From: a virus
Length of the DNA: 41,495 nt
Virus record (IMG/VR): IMGVR_UViG_3300010885_079703
Location: 1 to 41,495 of that record
Direction: 5' to 3' (one strand)
Below the pieces are notes generated by a model, which worked only from the letters and a program-made list of their open reading frames with translations, was not told where the DNA came from and made no database searches. Both the position numbers and the translations under genes were made by a program. Shown piece by piece: positions 15,341 through 24,000 of the stretch (position 1 is its first letter; every line of letters begins with the position of its first letter).

Positions 15341-15798
15341 ATAATACTAAAAAAGATTATGGATTTTTGCTGATTAAAATAGATCAGAGATACAAAGGGT
15401 TAATAAACTCAATTTCTGATATTGCTAATCATAGACCATATGATCAAACCTGCATATTTAATAGTAATCATATTGATTTGCCAGTAGACGATCTTCCTAT
15501 TTTACATCTTAATGAGATGAAATATTTTTTTGGTAATCTATTTGTTTTTGATATTGCTGGTTTAATTTTAAGTCAAGAATGTCCAAATATACACAATAGA
15601 TATTATTATGCAGTAGATGCTCCGTGGATCGACAATACCAAAGCTTTCTATAGAGAGTGGAAAAATCTTTTTGAACAAGATAATCTAGAAATAATTGCCC
15701 AGAATAAACATGTTGCAGATATATATGAGATATGTTGGAAAAAACCCATACTAGTAACAGAAGAGTTTTCATATGACACAATATCAAAAATCATTTAA
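15337..15798 (+). CDS. Hypothetical protein
   Basis: 153 residues, starting with an ATGA overlap and ending inside the next gene. It is rich in aromatic residues and acidic (RYYYAVDAPWIDNTKAFYRE, IAQNKHVADIYEICWKKPIL). The last part resembles a GT-B hinge sentence (residue x says the sugar-binding protein name, then a following strand), which suggests a short relic of the same family as its neighbours. No motif supports an enzymatic call. Confidence 0.35.
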   Translation: MNNTKKDYGFLLIKIDQRYKGLINSISDIANHRPYDQTCIFNSNHIDLPVDDLPILHLNEMKYFFGNLFVFDIAGLILSQECPNIHNRYYYAVDAPWIDNTKAFYREWKNLFEQDNLEIIAQNKHVADIYEICWKKPILVTEEFSYDTISKII

Positions 15799-16573
15799 TA
15801 AGTTGGATATCTCAGAACAAAAAACTGTCCTTTACGATATGTATATCAAGCAAAAGAAAAGTTTTGCCGATATTGCTTTAGAGTTAGATACATATCCTAA
15901 TAAGATTAGAAGAGCACTACAGTCTCTTGAAATACCCATTAGAGATAAGTCTGACGCTCAGAAGAATGCTTTAAAATCGGGAAAACACAAACATCCAACA
16001 AAGGGCCAAAATAGGTCTGAAGAAATTAAGAATAAGATAGGTATGGGCGTTATGAAGTCGTGGGATTCTCTCGATGAAGCTGCCCTGAATAAAAGAAAAC
16101 TAAAAGCAAAAGAGGCTTGGGAAAACTTAGACGAAGACGCTAAGCAAAATATGATTAAACTAGCAAATGATGCTGTTAGAGCAACATCAAAAACAGGATC
16201 TAAACTAGAAAAATTCATATTTAATAAATTGCTAGAGGACGGATACAAAGTTGATTTTCATAAAGAGCAAAGTCTACTAACTACCAAGTTGCAAATCGAC
16301 CTGTTTCTTCCTACCATGAATGTAGCTATCGAGATTGACGGACCATCTCACTTTCTTCCAGTATGGGGTGATGATGCTCTTCAAAGGAATATTAATTATG
16401 ATCAGAAGAAAGAAGGATTAATTTTAGGAAAAGGTTTGAAGCTAATCAGAATCAAACAAACCAAAGATTTTTCAAAGTCTAGATCAAATAATACATATGC
16501 TAATCTTAAGAATCTGCTAGAGAATATTTCAAATCAAACTAACCAAGAACGTAACTTTACAATAGAGGACTAA
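15773..16573 (+). CDS. HTH plus PD-(D/E)XK / RAP-DUF559-like endonuclease
   Basis: 266 residues. An N-terminal helix-turn-helix (KTVLYDMYIKQKKSFADIAL, then ELDTYPNKIRRALQSL) is followed by a NUMOD3-like basic linker (GKHKHPTKGQNRSEEIKNKI). The C-terminal domain has QIDLFLP with D176 and VAIEIDGPSHF with E187 and D189, then LKLIRIKQTKDF. This is the Vsr/DUF559/RAP version of the PD-(D/E)XK fold. The order HTH, NUMOD3, nuclease is typical of free-standing homing endonucleases in phages, though a role in DNA processing for the phage itself is also possible. It overlaps the preceding gene by 26 bases, and GAAGAG upstream may serve as ribosome binding site. Confidence 0.72.
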   Translation: MTQYQKSFNKLDISEQKTVLYDMYIKQKKSFADIALELDTYPNKIRRALQSLEIPIRDKSDAQKNALKSGKHKHPTKGQNRSEEIKNKIGMGVMKSWDSLDEAALNKRKLKAKEAWENLDEDAKQNMIKLANDAVRATSKTGSKLEKFIFNKLLEDGYKVDFHKEQSLLTTKLQIDLFLPTMNVAIEIDGPSHFLPVWGDDALQRNINYDQKKEGLILGKGLKLIRIKQTKDFSKSRSNNTYANLKNLLENISNQTNQERNFTIED

Positions 16574-16574
16574 A

Positions 16575-17300
16575 ATGGTCAAGAAGAAAGAGGAAGTAAT
16601 CGTGGAGAATGCTCAGGAAGTTGTAGAAAAGAAAACCGTCACACCTAATGATCTCGAATGGACGGATCATGTTCTTGCTTTATTAAGCGATGATGAAAAA
16701 ATTAGTGGTAATCCTACAACAGACGGATTAAGGCGCATATTCGAAATAGCTTTAAATTGTAGGGTAATTGCCTCTATGAGCGATGTGGTTCAAACTCCAG
16801 AACCAAATAATGAAAAAAGAGCCACCGTGGTTCACTCCATAACCTACATTTTAAATGGAGGCCCCAGGGACCAACCAGAATTAAATACAGTAACCATAAA
16901 CGGCGCTGCGGACGTTTTCTGGGGCAACTGCGACAAGATATATCGCAACTATCCGGTAGCCGTGGCAGAAACCAGAGCAGAAGGACGAGCTTTACGCAGA
17001 GCTTTGAAACTAAGGAAGGTAGTAGCTGCTGAAGAAATGGCAAAAGATATTGAAGATCATCCCGACCAAGATTCTGTATCAAAAATTAGTAATAATCAGA
17101 TTAATTTCATTGACGTAATGGCAAAAAGACTTAATATAAACGTAACCAAACTCCTTGAGGAGAACGAACTAGAATCCAAAAATATCTATGTTCTGTCTCA
17201 CGAAGATGCGGTTAAGGTCATCAGAATGTTGTCATCATATCAACAGAATATGAGCAATATTTCTGAAAATATTTTAGGCTATCATAACGAATGGAAATAA
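16575..17300 (+). CDS. Probable single-strand annealing recombination protein
   Basis: 241 residues. The central region (VVHSITYILNGGP, VTINGAADVFWGNC, then YPVAVAETRAEGRALRRALK and LRKVVAAEEMA) resembles phage annealing proteins, in which a conserved TRAEgRAlrraL helix follows a beta sheet. The C-terminus (ISNNQINFIDVMAKRLNINV, then a helix and LSHEDAVKVIRMLSSYQ) is the small helical domain often found at the end of Rad52-like and Sak-type phage proteins. These proteins pair complementary strands during replication-coupled recombination. A charged linker (residues 1-22, KKKEEVIVENAQ) starts the protein. It begins one base after the endonuclease stop and is followed by a zinc-ribbon gene. The family assignment is by pattern and is not certain. 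Confidence 0.5.
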   Translation: MVKKKEEVIVENAQEVVEKKTVTPNDLEWTDHVLALLSDDEKISGNPTTDGLRRIFEIALNCRVIASMSDVVQTPEPNNEKRATVVHSITYILNGGPRDQPELNTVTINGAADVFWGNCDKIYRNYPVAVAETRAEGRALRRALKLRKVVAAEEMAKDIEDHPDQDSVSKISNNQINFIDVMAKRLNINVTKLLEENELESKNIYVLSHEDAVKVIRMLSSYQQNMSNISENILGYHNEWK

Positions 17301-17303
17301 ACT

Positions 17304-17636
17304 ATGAAAGTTGTATATAAAGCGAATGATAAGTTACAGTTTGAGCTTGAGGGATCTGGACAAAAAGAAGTCTTTAAAGAATTGGCCATGATCCAAGAAA
17401 TATTCTCTGAAGAAAAGTGTGGAAGTTGTGGTTGTGCAAATATCAAATTCGTAGTAAGAAACGTTGACGCTAATGATTATTATGAATTAAGATGCACAGA
17501 TTCTAAGTGCGGGGCCACCCTTGCTTTTGGTCAACATAAAAAGGGTGGAACATTATTTCCCAAGAGAAAAGACGACGATAATAACTATCTGCCCAACAAG
17601 GGTTGGCATAAGTGGACAAAAGATAAGCCAGCTTAA
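17304..17636 (+). CDS. Zinc-ribbon protein
   Basis: 110 residues. A CGSCGC cluster and a later CTDSKCG pair frame a zinc ribbon, with YYELRC between and FGQHKKGGTLFPK after it. The arrangement is known from small phage proteins encoded next to annealing or single-strand-binding genes, and the gene follows the annealing-protein candidate after 3 bases. It probably binds DNA or a recombination partner; that is inference. Its TAA stop falls in the TTAA shared with the stop of the convergent gene. Confidence 0.6.
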   Translation: MKVVYKANDKLQFELEGSGQKEVFKELAMIQEIFSEEKCGSCGCANIKFVVRNVDANDYYELRCTDSKCGATLAFGQHKKGGTLFPKRKDDDNNYLPNKGWHKWTKDKPA

Positions 17637-17962
17637 TTGGAGATCTTTCCCCATTTGCCAATAGGACAAACCTGATCTTTGTGAGATAGCTTATTATTAT
17701 AGATTCTACCTCTATTTAATAAGCATCCACATTTCATGCACGAGCTGTTTTCTAAAAATTCACAAGACGAGCATATATTATATCTTTGCTCTATCTGTTC
17801 CTCTGAACATAGTTGTTCTGGATTATTACTCTTTTGTTTAGAGCAAAGGAAGATGGGCATATCTATTTGAACTTCTAGTGCTTCTATTTCTAATCCACAA
17901 TTAGCGCATTTAAAAAACTTATTATCTATTGTAACAAATTCACAAATATTATCTAGATTCAT
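17633..17962 (-). CDS. Small cysteine-rich (multi-zinc-knuckle) protein
   Basis: 109 residues with two or three metal-binding clusters: CANCGLE near the N-terminus, then YNICSSCEFLENSSCMKCGC and a terminal CPIGKW. The RyniC..C.....C.kCGC...........CP.gKW pattern occurs in small proteins of many phages and bacteria with unknown function. A strong AAGGAG lies upstream of the ATG, overlapping the end of the preceding Thr/Pro-rich gene. It is the last gene of the leftward block and ends tail-to-tail with the rightward operon, sharing a TTAA. Confidence 0.7.
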   Translation of the reverse strand: MNLDNICEFVTIDNKFFKCANCGLEIEALEVQIDMPIFLCSKQKSNNPEQLCSEEQIEQRYNICSSCEFLENSSCMKCGCLLNRGRIYNNKLSHKDQVCPIGKWGKISN

Positions 17963-17972
17963 ATTAATCTCC

Positions 17973-20135
17973 TTAGAATGGTGCTCCTGGAGTAGTTCCT
18001 GGGGAAGTTGATCCTGGCGTTTGTCCAGGCGTTGCTGGTGGTGCTCTTACTATAGTAGTGCTAGAATTACATGCTGCAGATGGCTCTATCCATAACAATA
18101 AGCCAGCAATAGGTCTAGGAACTTTCTTACAAACTCCAGGCTTAGCAGAAGACGATCCTGGACAAGCATCAGGACTAGGCATTGGAGAATCATCTCCTTC
18201 TTCTATCTTACATATAACTATTAAATCTCTAAGAGTTATAAAACCATCACACATAGTTCCTCCTCCTCCGCTTGCAACTGTTGGAGTTGGAGTGGGTGAG
18301 CTAGTTCTTGTATTTGTAGGCGTGGGCGATGGTGTTCTTGTGTTTGTTGGGGATGGTGGAGGAGTCTGGCTTGGTGTCTGGGTGGGTGGACCAGTAGGTG
18401 TTGGGGTTTGAGTTGGTGGTGGTGTTGAACTAGGGGTGGGCGTAACCGGTCCTGTTGGCGACGGCGTTGGAGTTACGGGGGCTGTCGGGGATGGTGTTGG
18501 AGTTGTTGTGTTTGTTGGTGAGTTGGTTGGAGTTACAGTATTAGTTGGTGAATTAGTTGGGGTTGGAGAAGGGGTTGCGGTGCCTGTTCTGGTAGGAGTT
18601 CGTGTTTGAGTGGAAGTACGGGTTTGTGTTTTTGTGGGAGTTTGTGTTCTGGTTGAGGTTTTTGTTGGAGTTTGAGTCCTGGTCATCGTCTTTGTAGGAG
18701 TATTACTTCTGGTGGGACTATGTGTTGGGGTTGTGGTTTTAGTCGGTGTTGGAGTTAAGGAAGAAGTGGTTGTTGGAGTTGGAGTAGATGGTCCCGTAGC
18801 TGTTACTGTTGGGGTTACGCTAGGCGTTATCGTAATAGACGCTGTTGGAGTTAGCGTTATTGATGAAGTAGGAGTTTGGCTAATACTGGAAGTAGGACTA
18901 TAGGTAGGAGTTAAGCTTGGTGGTGGTGTGGATGTTGGGGTATCTGTTAGAGTGGCAGTTGGAGACAAACTTATGGTTGGTGTGACGGACGGTGTTGGTG
19001 TTGGGGTTTTTGTTATTGTTGGAGTTGGCGTCGGAGTATCCGTAATGTGATAGTTTGAAGATTGTAGAAATTCAATAAGGGTATTAATAGGTAAATTTAA
19101 TGATATACTAATTTGATCTGCTGTGAAATTATTAGAAGAGTATAACCATAATATAGCATATTTTTGAGAATCGGTTAGAGATACTAAATTAGTAGATGAA
19201 GGAGTGATAGAAATTGTCGGGGTTTGCGTTGGAGTGTCTGTTACTGTTGGTGATGGGGTATGTGTTCGGGTGGATGTTTTTGTTGGAGTTCTAGAGGGAC
19301 TTTTTGTTGGAGTTTTAGTTGATGATGGCGTTTTAGTCGAAGTTTTTGTTGGGGTTGCTGTTTTCGTGCGTGTTGGAGTACGTGTTTGAGTTTTTGTCGG
19401 CGTTGAGGTGTGTGTGGGTGTTTTTGTATGAGTAGGAGTATGTGTTCTGGTAGGACTCTTGGTCGGCGTTCTAGTTGGTGTTCCTGTAGGACTTACTGGT
19501 GGTGTTCTGGTAGGAGTTGGTGTGGGAGAGTAAGTATTAGTAACAGACGGTGTTGGGGTTGGTGTCTCGGTAGGTGTTGGGGTTGGTGTGTCTGGTGGGG
19601 TTCTTGTTGGGGTGGGACTTTCTGATACAGTAGGAGAAGGGGTTTTAGTCTGAGTTCTTGTTTGGCTAGGTGTTTTAGTATGTGTTCTTGTTGGAGTTTT
19701 AGTAGGGGTATGAGAAGCTGTTGGTGATTTGGTAGGAGAATGGGTTTTTGTTGGAGTATGTGTAGGAGAATGTGTTTTTGTACAAGTCTTGGTAGGAGAA
19801 TGTGTTTTAGTCGGTGTTCTTGTGGGAGTGTGAGTTTTTGTTGGGGTTTTAGTTACTGTGTGAGAAGGTGTTGGTGTTGGGGTAGGAGTAGGGCTTGGAA
19901 GAGGGCTTTTAGTTGGTGTGGGTGTGACAGAAGCTGTTCTCGTTGCTGATGGGGATGGTTTTCCTCTGGCATTTCTTAAAATTTTAACTACTACATAACC
20001 CGGACTACCATCAGGCTGTATGTCTTGTTTTAAAAATCCATTACAAACAGGTACTAGCATTATCATTCCAACGGGCATCTCTTTTGTATCTACAATAATA
20101 GGATTATTAACTCTTCCATCTCCTTTTATCTTCAT
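17973..20135 (-). CDS. Thr/Pro-rich protein, downstream reading-frame segment
   Basis: 720 residues from ATG 20135, but the same frame is open further upstream and carries the Thr-Pro pattern to about 20582, where it continues the 202-residue segment encoded at 20477-21085. Order: a compact domain of about 50 residues (MKIKGDGRVNNP, VGMIMLVPVCNGFL, GYVVVKILRNARG), a Thr/Pro/Ser tract of about 250 residues in hexamers such as TPTKTH, a helix-turn-helix-like module (19050-19190), a second Thr/Pro tract of about 260 residues, then a C-terminal domain with several cysteines (MCDGFITLRDLIVICKIE, ACPGSS, VCKK, ACNSS) and a Pro/Gly tail. It is probably a virion or surface protein with mucin-like linkers. 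No enzymatic motif is visible. Confidence 0.6.
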   Translation of the reverse strand: MKIKGDGRVNNPIIVDTKEMPVGMIMLVPVCNGFLKQDIQPDGSPGYVVVKILRNARGKPSPSATRTASVTPTPTKSPLPSPTPTPTPTPSHTVTKTPTKTHTPTRTPTKTHSPTKTCTKTHSPTHTPTKTHSPTKSPTASHTPTKTPTRTHTKTPSQTRTQTKTPSPTVSESPTPTRTPPDTPTPTPTETPTPTPSVTNTYSPTPTPTRTPPVSPTGTPTRTPTKSPTRTHTPTHTKTPTHTSTPTKTQTRTPTRTKTATPTKTSTKTPSSTKTPTKSPSRTPTKTSTRTHTPSPTVTDTPTQTPTISITPSSTNLVSLTDSQKYAILWLYSSNNFTADQISISLNLPINTLIEFLQSSNYHITDTPTPTPTITKTPTPTPSVTPTISLSPTATLTDTPTSTPPPSLTPTYSPTSSISQTPTSSITLTPTASITITPSVTPTVTATGPSTPTPTTTSSLTPTPTKTTTPTHSPTRSNTPTKTMTRTQTPTKTSTRTQTPTKTQTRTSTQTRTPTRTGTATPSPTPTNSPTNTVTPTNSPTNTTTPTPSPTAPVTPTPSPTGPVTPTPSSTPPPTQTPTPTGPPTQTPSQTPPPSPTNTRTPSPTPTNTRTSSPTPTPTVASGGGGTMCDGFITLRDLIVICKIEEGDDSPMPSPDACPGSSSAKPGVCKKVPRPIAGLLLWIEPSAACNSSTTIVRAPPATPGQTPGSTSPGTTPGAPF
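19050..19190 (-). other. HTH-like module inside Thr/Pro-rich protein (second copy)
   Basis: It encodes LVSLTDSQKYAILWLYSSNN followed by FTADQISISLNLPINTLIEF. It aligns by eye with the N-terminal module at 20955-21085: both start LT..Q, have a hydrophobic helix ending near S, then (L/F)T..QI...L.(I/L). The second half resembles an HTH recognition unit. Thr-Pro tracts flank it on both sides. Confidence 0.55.
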
Positions 20136-20476
20136 TCTTTTTTTATTGCTACGAGTGCCAGATGGCGTTCTGGTAGGAGTTTTGGCGGGGGTACCTGATC
20201 TTGTGCAAGTTCTTGTTAAACTAACTGTTGGAGTTAGAGTTACTGTGGCGGTTTTGGTTGGGTTGGGAGTCTCTGCTGGTGTGCTAGATGGATTTGGAGT
20301 ATCTGTAGGACTAGGTGTGGGTGTGCAACTTTCTGTAATAGATGGTGTCGGTGTGCAGGTTTCTGTAATTGATGGAGTTGGTGTTACGGTTAAAGGTGGT
20401 CCACTTGGTGTTTGTGTTTGCGTAGAGGTTTGTGATAGCGAAGGAGTGGGGCTTTGTGTTTGTGTTATGGATGGGG

Positions 20477-21085
20477 TTACGGTAGCGGTACAGGTTTGAC
20501 TGGCTGTTTTTGTGGTCGTTCTGGTGGGGGTTTGTGTTTTTGTACTAGTTCTTGTGACCGTAACGGTTTTTGTTGGAGTTCTGTAGGAGTAGTTGTTGGA
20601 GTATTGGTTGGGGTTGTTGTTGGAGTTGTGGTTTGGGTAACTGTTGGAGTATTTGTAACTGTTGGTGTTGTGGTAGCGGTTGTAGTATTTGTAGGCGTTG
20701 AGCTCGTAGTATTTGTTACTGTTGGCGTAGGTGTGGGGGTTGTTGTTTCTGTTTTTGTTGGAGTTTGTGTTACACTTTGCGTAATCGTAGGGGTTGGAGT
20801 TTCTGTTGTACTGCAGGTTGGACTAATCGTAATAGTAGGAGTATTAGTCGGTGTAGCAGTAGCGGTGCTAGAGAGAGTTGGGGTCGGAGTATGAGACTCA
20901 GATACCGAAACAGAGGGGGTGTTTGTGGGAGGGTTTGCTACAGCAGGGAGATTACTCTCTAAATGCTGCTCTTCAGAAAGAGTAATATCTAAAGCATCCG
21001 CTATCTGTTGGGGCGTAAGCTGTTGTGATTTTAGATAAGAAACAGCATACAACAGTACTAGCTGTTCTTCAGTTAAATTACTCAT
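20477..21085 (-). CDS. Thr/Pro-rich protein, upstream reading-frame segment (frameshifted)
   Basis: 202 residues as read. The start overlaps the 2261-residue gene by ATGA. Residues 1-45 form a helix-turn-helix-like module (MSNLTEEQLVLLYAVSYLK, then LTPQQIADALDITLSEEQ). Residues 50-168 are a Thr-Pro tract. From about residue 169 the pattern breaks into an unrelated sequence (TELQQKPLRSQELVQKHK) and stops, while the -1 frame resumes the Thr-Pro pattern (RTPTKTVTVTRTSTKT) without a break and leads into the segment at 17973-20135. The last 34 residues are therefore almost certainly read out of frame. The intact protein would be about 1037 residues. Confidence 0.65.
   Translation of the reverse strand: MSNLTEEQLVLLYAVSYLKSQQLTPQQIADALDITLSEEQHLESNLPAVANPPTNTPSVSVSESHTPTPTLSSTATATPTNTPTITISPTCSTTETPTPTITQSVTQTPTKTETTTPTPTPTVTNTTSSTPTNTTTATTTPTVTNTPTVTQTTTPTTTPTNTPTTTPTELQQKPLRSQELVQKHKPPPERPQKQPVKPVPLP
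20576..20590 (-). other. Frameshift site in the Thr/Pro-rich gene
   Basis: On the + strand the text reads AGTTCTGTAGGAG. Inserting one T (AGTTCTTGTAGGAG) would give an unbroken Thr-Arg-Thr-Pro-Thr reading, like GTTCTTGTGGGAG elsewhere in the gene. The coding strand has ACAGA where ACAAGA is expected. No classical -1 slippery heptamer is positioned in the original frame here. The simplest readings are a true one-base deletion or a sequencing or assembly error in low-complexity DNA; programmed frameshifting is less likely. Confidence 0.7.
20955..21085 (-). other. HTH-like module at N-terminus of Thr/Pro-rich protein (first copy)
   Basis: It encodes SNLTEEQLVLLYAVSYLKSQ then QLTPQQIADALDITLSEEQ. 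The TPQQIADALDI core is a typical helix-turn-helix sentence. The second copy is at 19050-19190. Confidence 0.55.
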
Positions 21086-24000
21086 GGAGGTTCAATAATT
21101 GGTTTATTAAAATATTCATACGGTATCCAGTCCCACATCTCTTTTGTGTCACTAACATTGGTATTTCTATGTTCTGTACCATCAACACTACCAAAAAATG
21201 CTCTAAAAATCATTTCATTTTGTAGTTTGTAAAAGTCTGGCGGCTCTATTTGTTTACCATAGAATTCATGTCCATCTGGTTGTGGTTTGTCGTCATCAAA
21301 ACCATAACACTGCCATACACAAAAATTATTAGACATAGCTCCTCCCGCAGAAGGTGTTGTGCTTTTTCCTAGATTACCATTATAATCATAATTGTACAAA
21401 TCAAAGAGCAAATCAATAGTTTTTAACTTTCTTGGAATATTTTTAAACTTAATATATACAGTGTTATTACTATCCAAATTAAAACAATCTTTTACCTTAC
21501 AAGCAGACATTGCTCCTGTTGGTTTTTTAGGATATTCATAATATTCTTTTACTGTAACTAATGTGTCTCTTTTGTCAGCGCCATCTCCGCCAGCATCATC
21601 TCCGCAAGACATAAAAAATTTCTTTTCAAATACATAATACTCAGGAGTATTTGTTCCTGTATTACTGACCCATTCGGTTACAGAAGGATATTTTGCTTTT
21701 TCTGTTGTTTTTTGTGCGTCCGATATCGAATATTCTATCTTGATACCATCCTGTTTAATATTTTGATCTGTTCCATTATTTAAATCTTTATTTTTATTAT
21801 CTCCGCACACAGAATTGCATGCAGGATACTGATAGTATCCAATAATTGGAGAACATTCATATGTTACTTTACTCAAAACTTTGGCCGATACCTCTTGAGA
21901 AATAGAGCAATACTGTTCTTTATCTATATTAATCCAATAATAGTCGATTTCTCTAAAAGAAGCAGTAATTTTATCATTAGGAGCTAAAGCTATTAAAGTA
22001 TCATAATCTCCTTCATCAATACTTAATGCTACTAATAATTCTGCTTTAGTAGAAGATAATGTTTTAGTATTCATTAATATTTTTGCTTGAGCTACTTGTT
22101 CATCTGTTAAACTTTCACTTAGTGTTGGAACGAAAGAAATACTTTTAGTACTATGTGTTTCCCTGGAACCAGCATTAGCTAATATAGATCTTAGAGAATC
22201 CTTTTCTGTTGTATAGGCTTTAATTTCTTGTAGTTTTTCTTTTTTAGGACATTCGGAATTTATTCCGTCAACAGATTCACAAATTTGTGGATCGTCATCC
22301 ATATTGTCATAGATGGCTTTAGCTTGAGCTATTAAATCTATAAGTTTAGCGATTCGTAATGCAATTACGCCCATTTGTGAATTAGTTAATGAGTATGTAG
22401 AAATTTTAGTAGTAAAATCTCTATCTATAATTATCTCACCCGAGTCAGCTATATTTTTAAATTTATCTGATTTTAAGTCCATAAATAAAGGATTTTGATT
22501 ATTATGAGATACTAATAAGTTACTATTAACGGCAGCTGCAATTTTTTCTAGTTCATTTATACCAAGCAAGTCTTTTTGATTGTCTTTAAAGGGATTAATT
22601 AATGCTTCTGGTTTATGTAAACCAAAATCAAAAATAGAATAGGAATATCCATATAGTAAATCTTTTTCTGTATCTGACGCAGGATCAAATGTTATGTTTG
22701 ATCCATTAACCATGACAGTATTATATCTAAACTTATTAGAATTATTCCCATCAAGAATCTTATTCGTATCTTCTATGGAATTAAATTTTAGCTTTATATC
22801 TTCTAGTAGTTGTGGCTCTATTTCATTTGTACCATAACCTATTGATCCTTCTCCAAAAACTGCAGGATGTCTATCTATCTGAAAATTTAGAGCTTTTTCA
22901 TTGGGGGACTTATTCGTACTCCACTTCCCCACTTTAATATTGTCTTTTCTAGTTACGTGATCTTTATAGATTAAAATAGTGTTTACATCGCTATCTGGCT
23001 TTGCTATTTCTCCAATTTCTACATCGACAGTAGAAGATAGTGTTAGTACTGTTTTATATTCTCCGTTTATTAATAGTAGTGCTTTATCTAGTATAGTATT
23101 TGCTGCCGAAGATCCAGTGTTCATATATCTCATATCAATATTATCGTTTTTATCAAAATAATAATAAGCCCTAGCTCCATCCACGATAAATAATTGCCTT
23201 GCTCCAATATAAGCTTTAGTCAAAGTTGTATTTTTAATAGCTTTATTGTAAGAACAAAATTTAGCAGACTGAGTGTTTGGGGCTAAGGTCCAACTGCCAG
23301 AACTTACAGCATATATATCGTTTGTGGTAGAATTTTTAACATGCACCAAGTCACCATCTTGCAGGGTGAGACTTGTTCCTTTGGTTGTTGTAATAGATAA
23401 TCCCGAGAAGTTTGATGTATCTGTTACAGCAGCAATCTGAGATGTATCGATAATTTCTCTAATATTTGTTACTCTCTTAACTATAAATCTTCCAAGAACT
23501 AACTGTTTTTTAAGTTTAATATACTTGTACTTGTTTTGTTCTAGAATTGGACAATTAGAATATTTAAAGATTGGAACTTCCATCTGATACCATGTGGCCT
23601 TATCTGTGCTTGCTAAAATAATAGCTTTGTTAGCATAGCCGAAACCATCATATACTGGCTGAAAATAATTTCTTTCTTTTTCTTCTTGTTGTCTTTGAAA
23701 ACCAATGTCCAAAAACATATTTACAATAGGATCAGCTCGGCCTCCAGCTGCAAATACTGCATTTAACTGAGATATTGCGACCAATCCTCCAATAGCAGAA
23801 AAAAATGGAGTAAAATATAAAAAGGTTGTTGGATATTGAATTGTTTGATATGTCATTCCTCTAGATTGTTCATAGTCGTCAATAAATTTACAAGAATTTA
23901 TATTTGACAGATATGGGAACGGGGCGTTTAAATTAACTGGAGGAATCATATATTTTTTATCAGTTAAATCTGCAATAAAGCTGTATCCATCATATCCAGT

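Larger units (their letters stand above)
18265..20940 (-). repeat. Thr-Pro low-complexity tracts (three blocks)
   Basis: Three blocks (about 18265-19045, 19195-19965 and 20145-20940) encode Thr-Pro-Thr-x runs, often in six-residue steps such as TPTRTP and TKTHSP, with Ser, Lys, Arg and occasional Cys. The + strand across them is made almost only of G and T with few A and very few C, a strong strand asymmetry. Similar tracts occur at 39895-40245 and 40870-41270 in another gene. Confidence 0.85.

Noticed and set aside
18058-20894. Several open frames on the + strand rich in Val-Gly or Cys-Trp-Ser
   Set aside because: They are complements of the Thr/Pro codon repeats: low complexity, no ribosome binding sites, no domain pattern.
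18265-20940. CRISPR-like regularity
   Set aside because: The repeats are short, degenerate and coding (Thr-Pro codons). There are no fixed-length spacers with constant direct repeats and no cas genes; the Cas4-like nuclease at 3296 sits in a replication operon.
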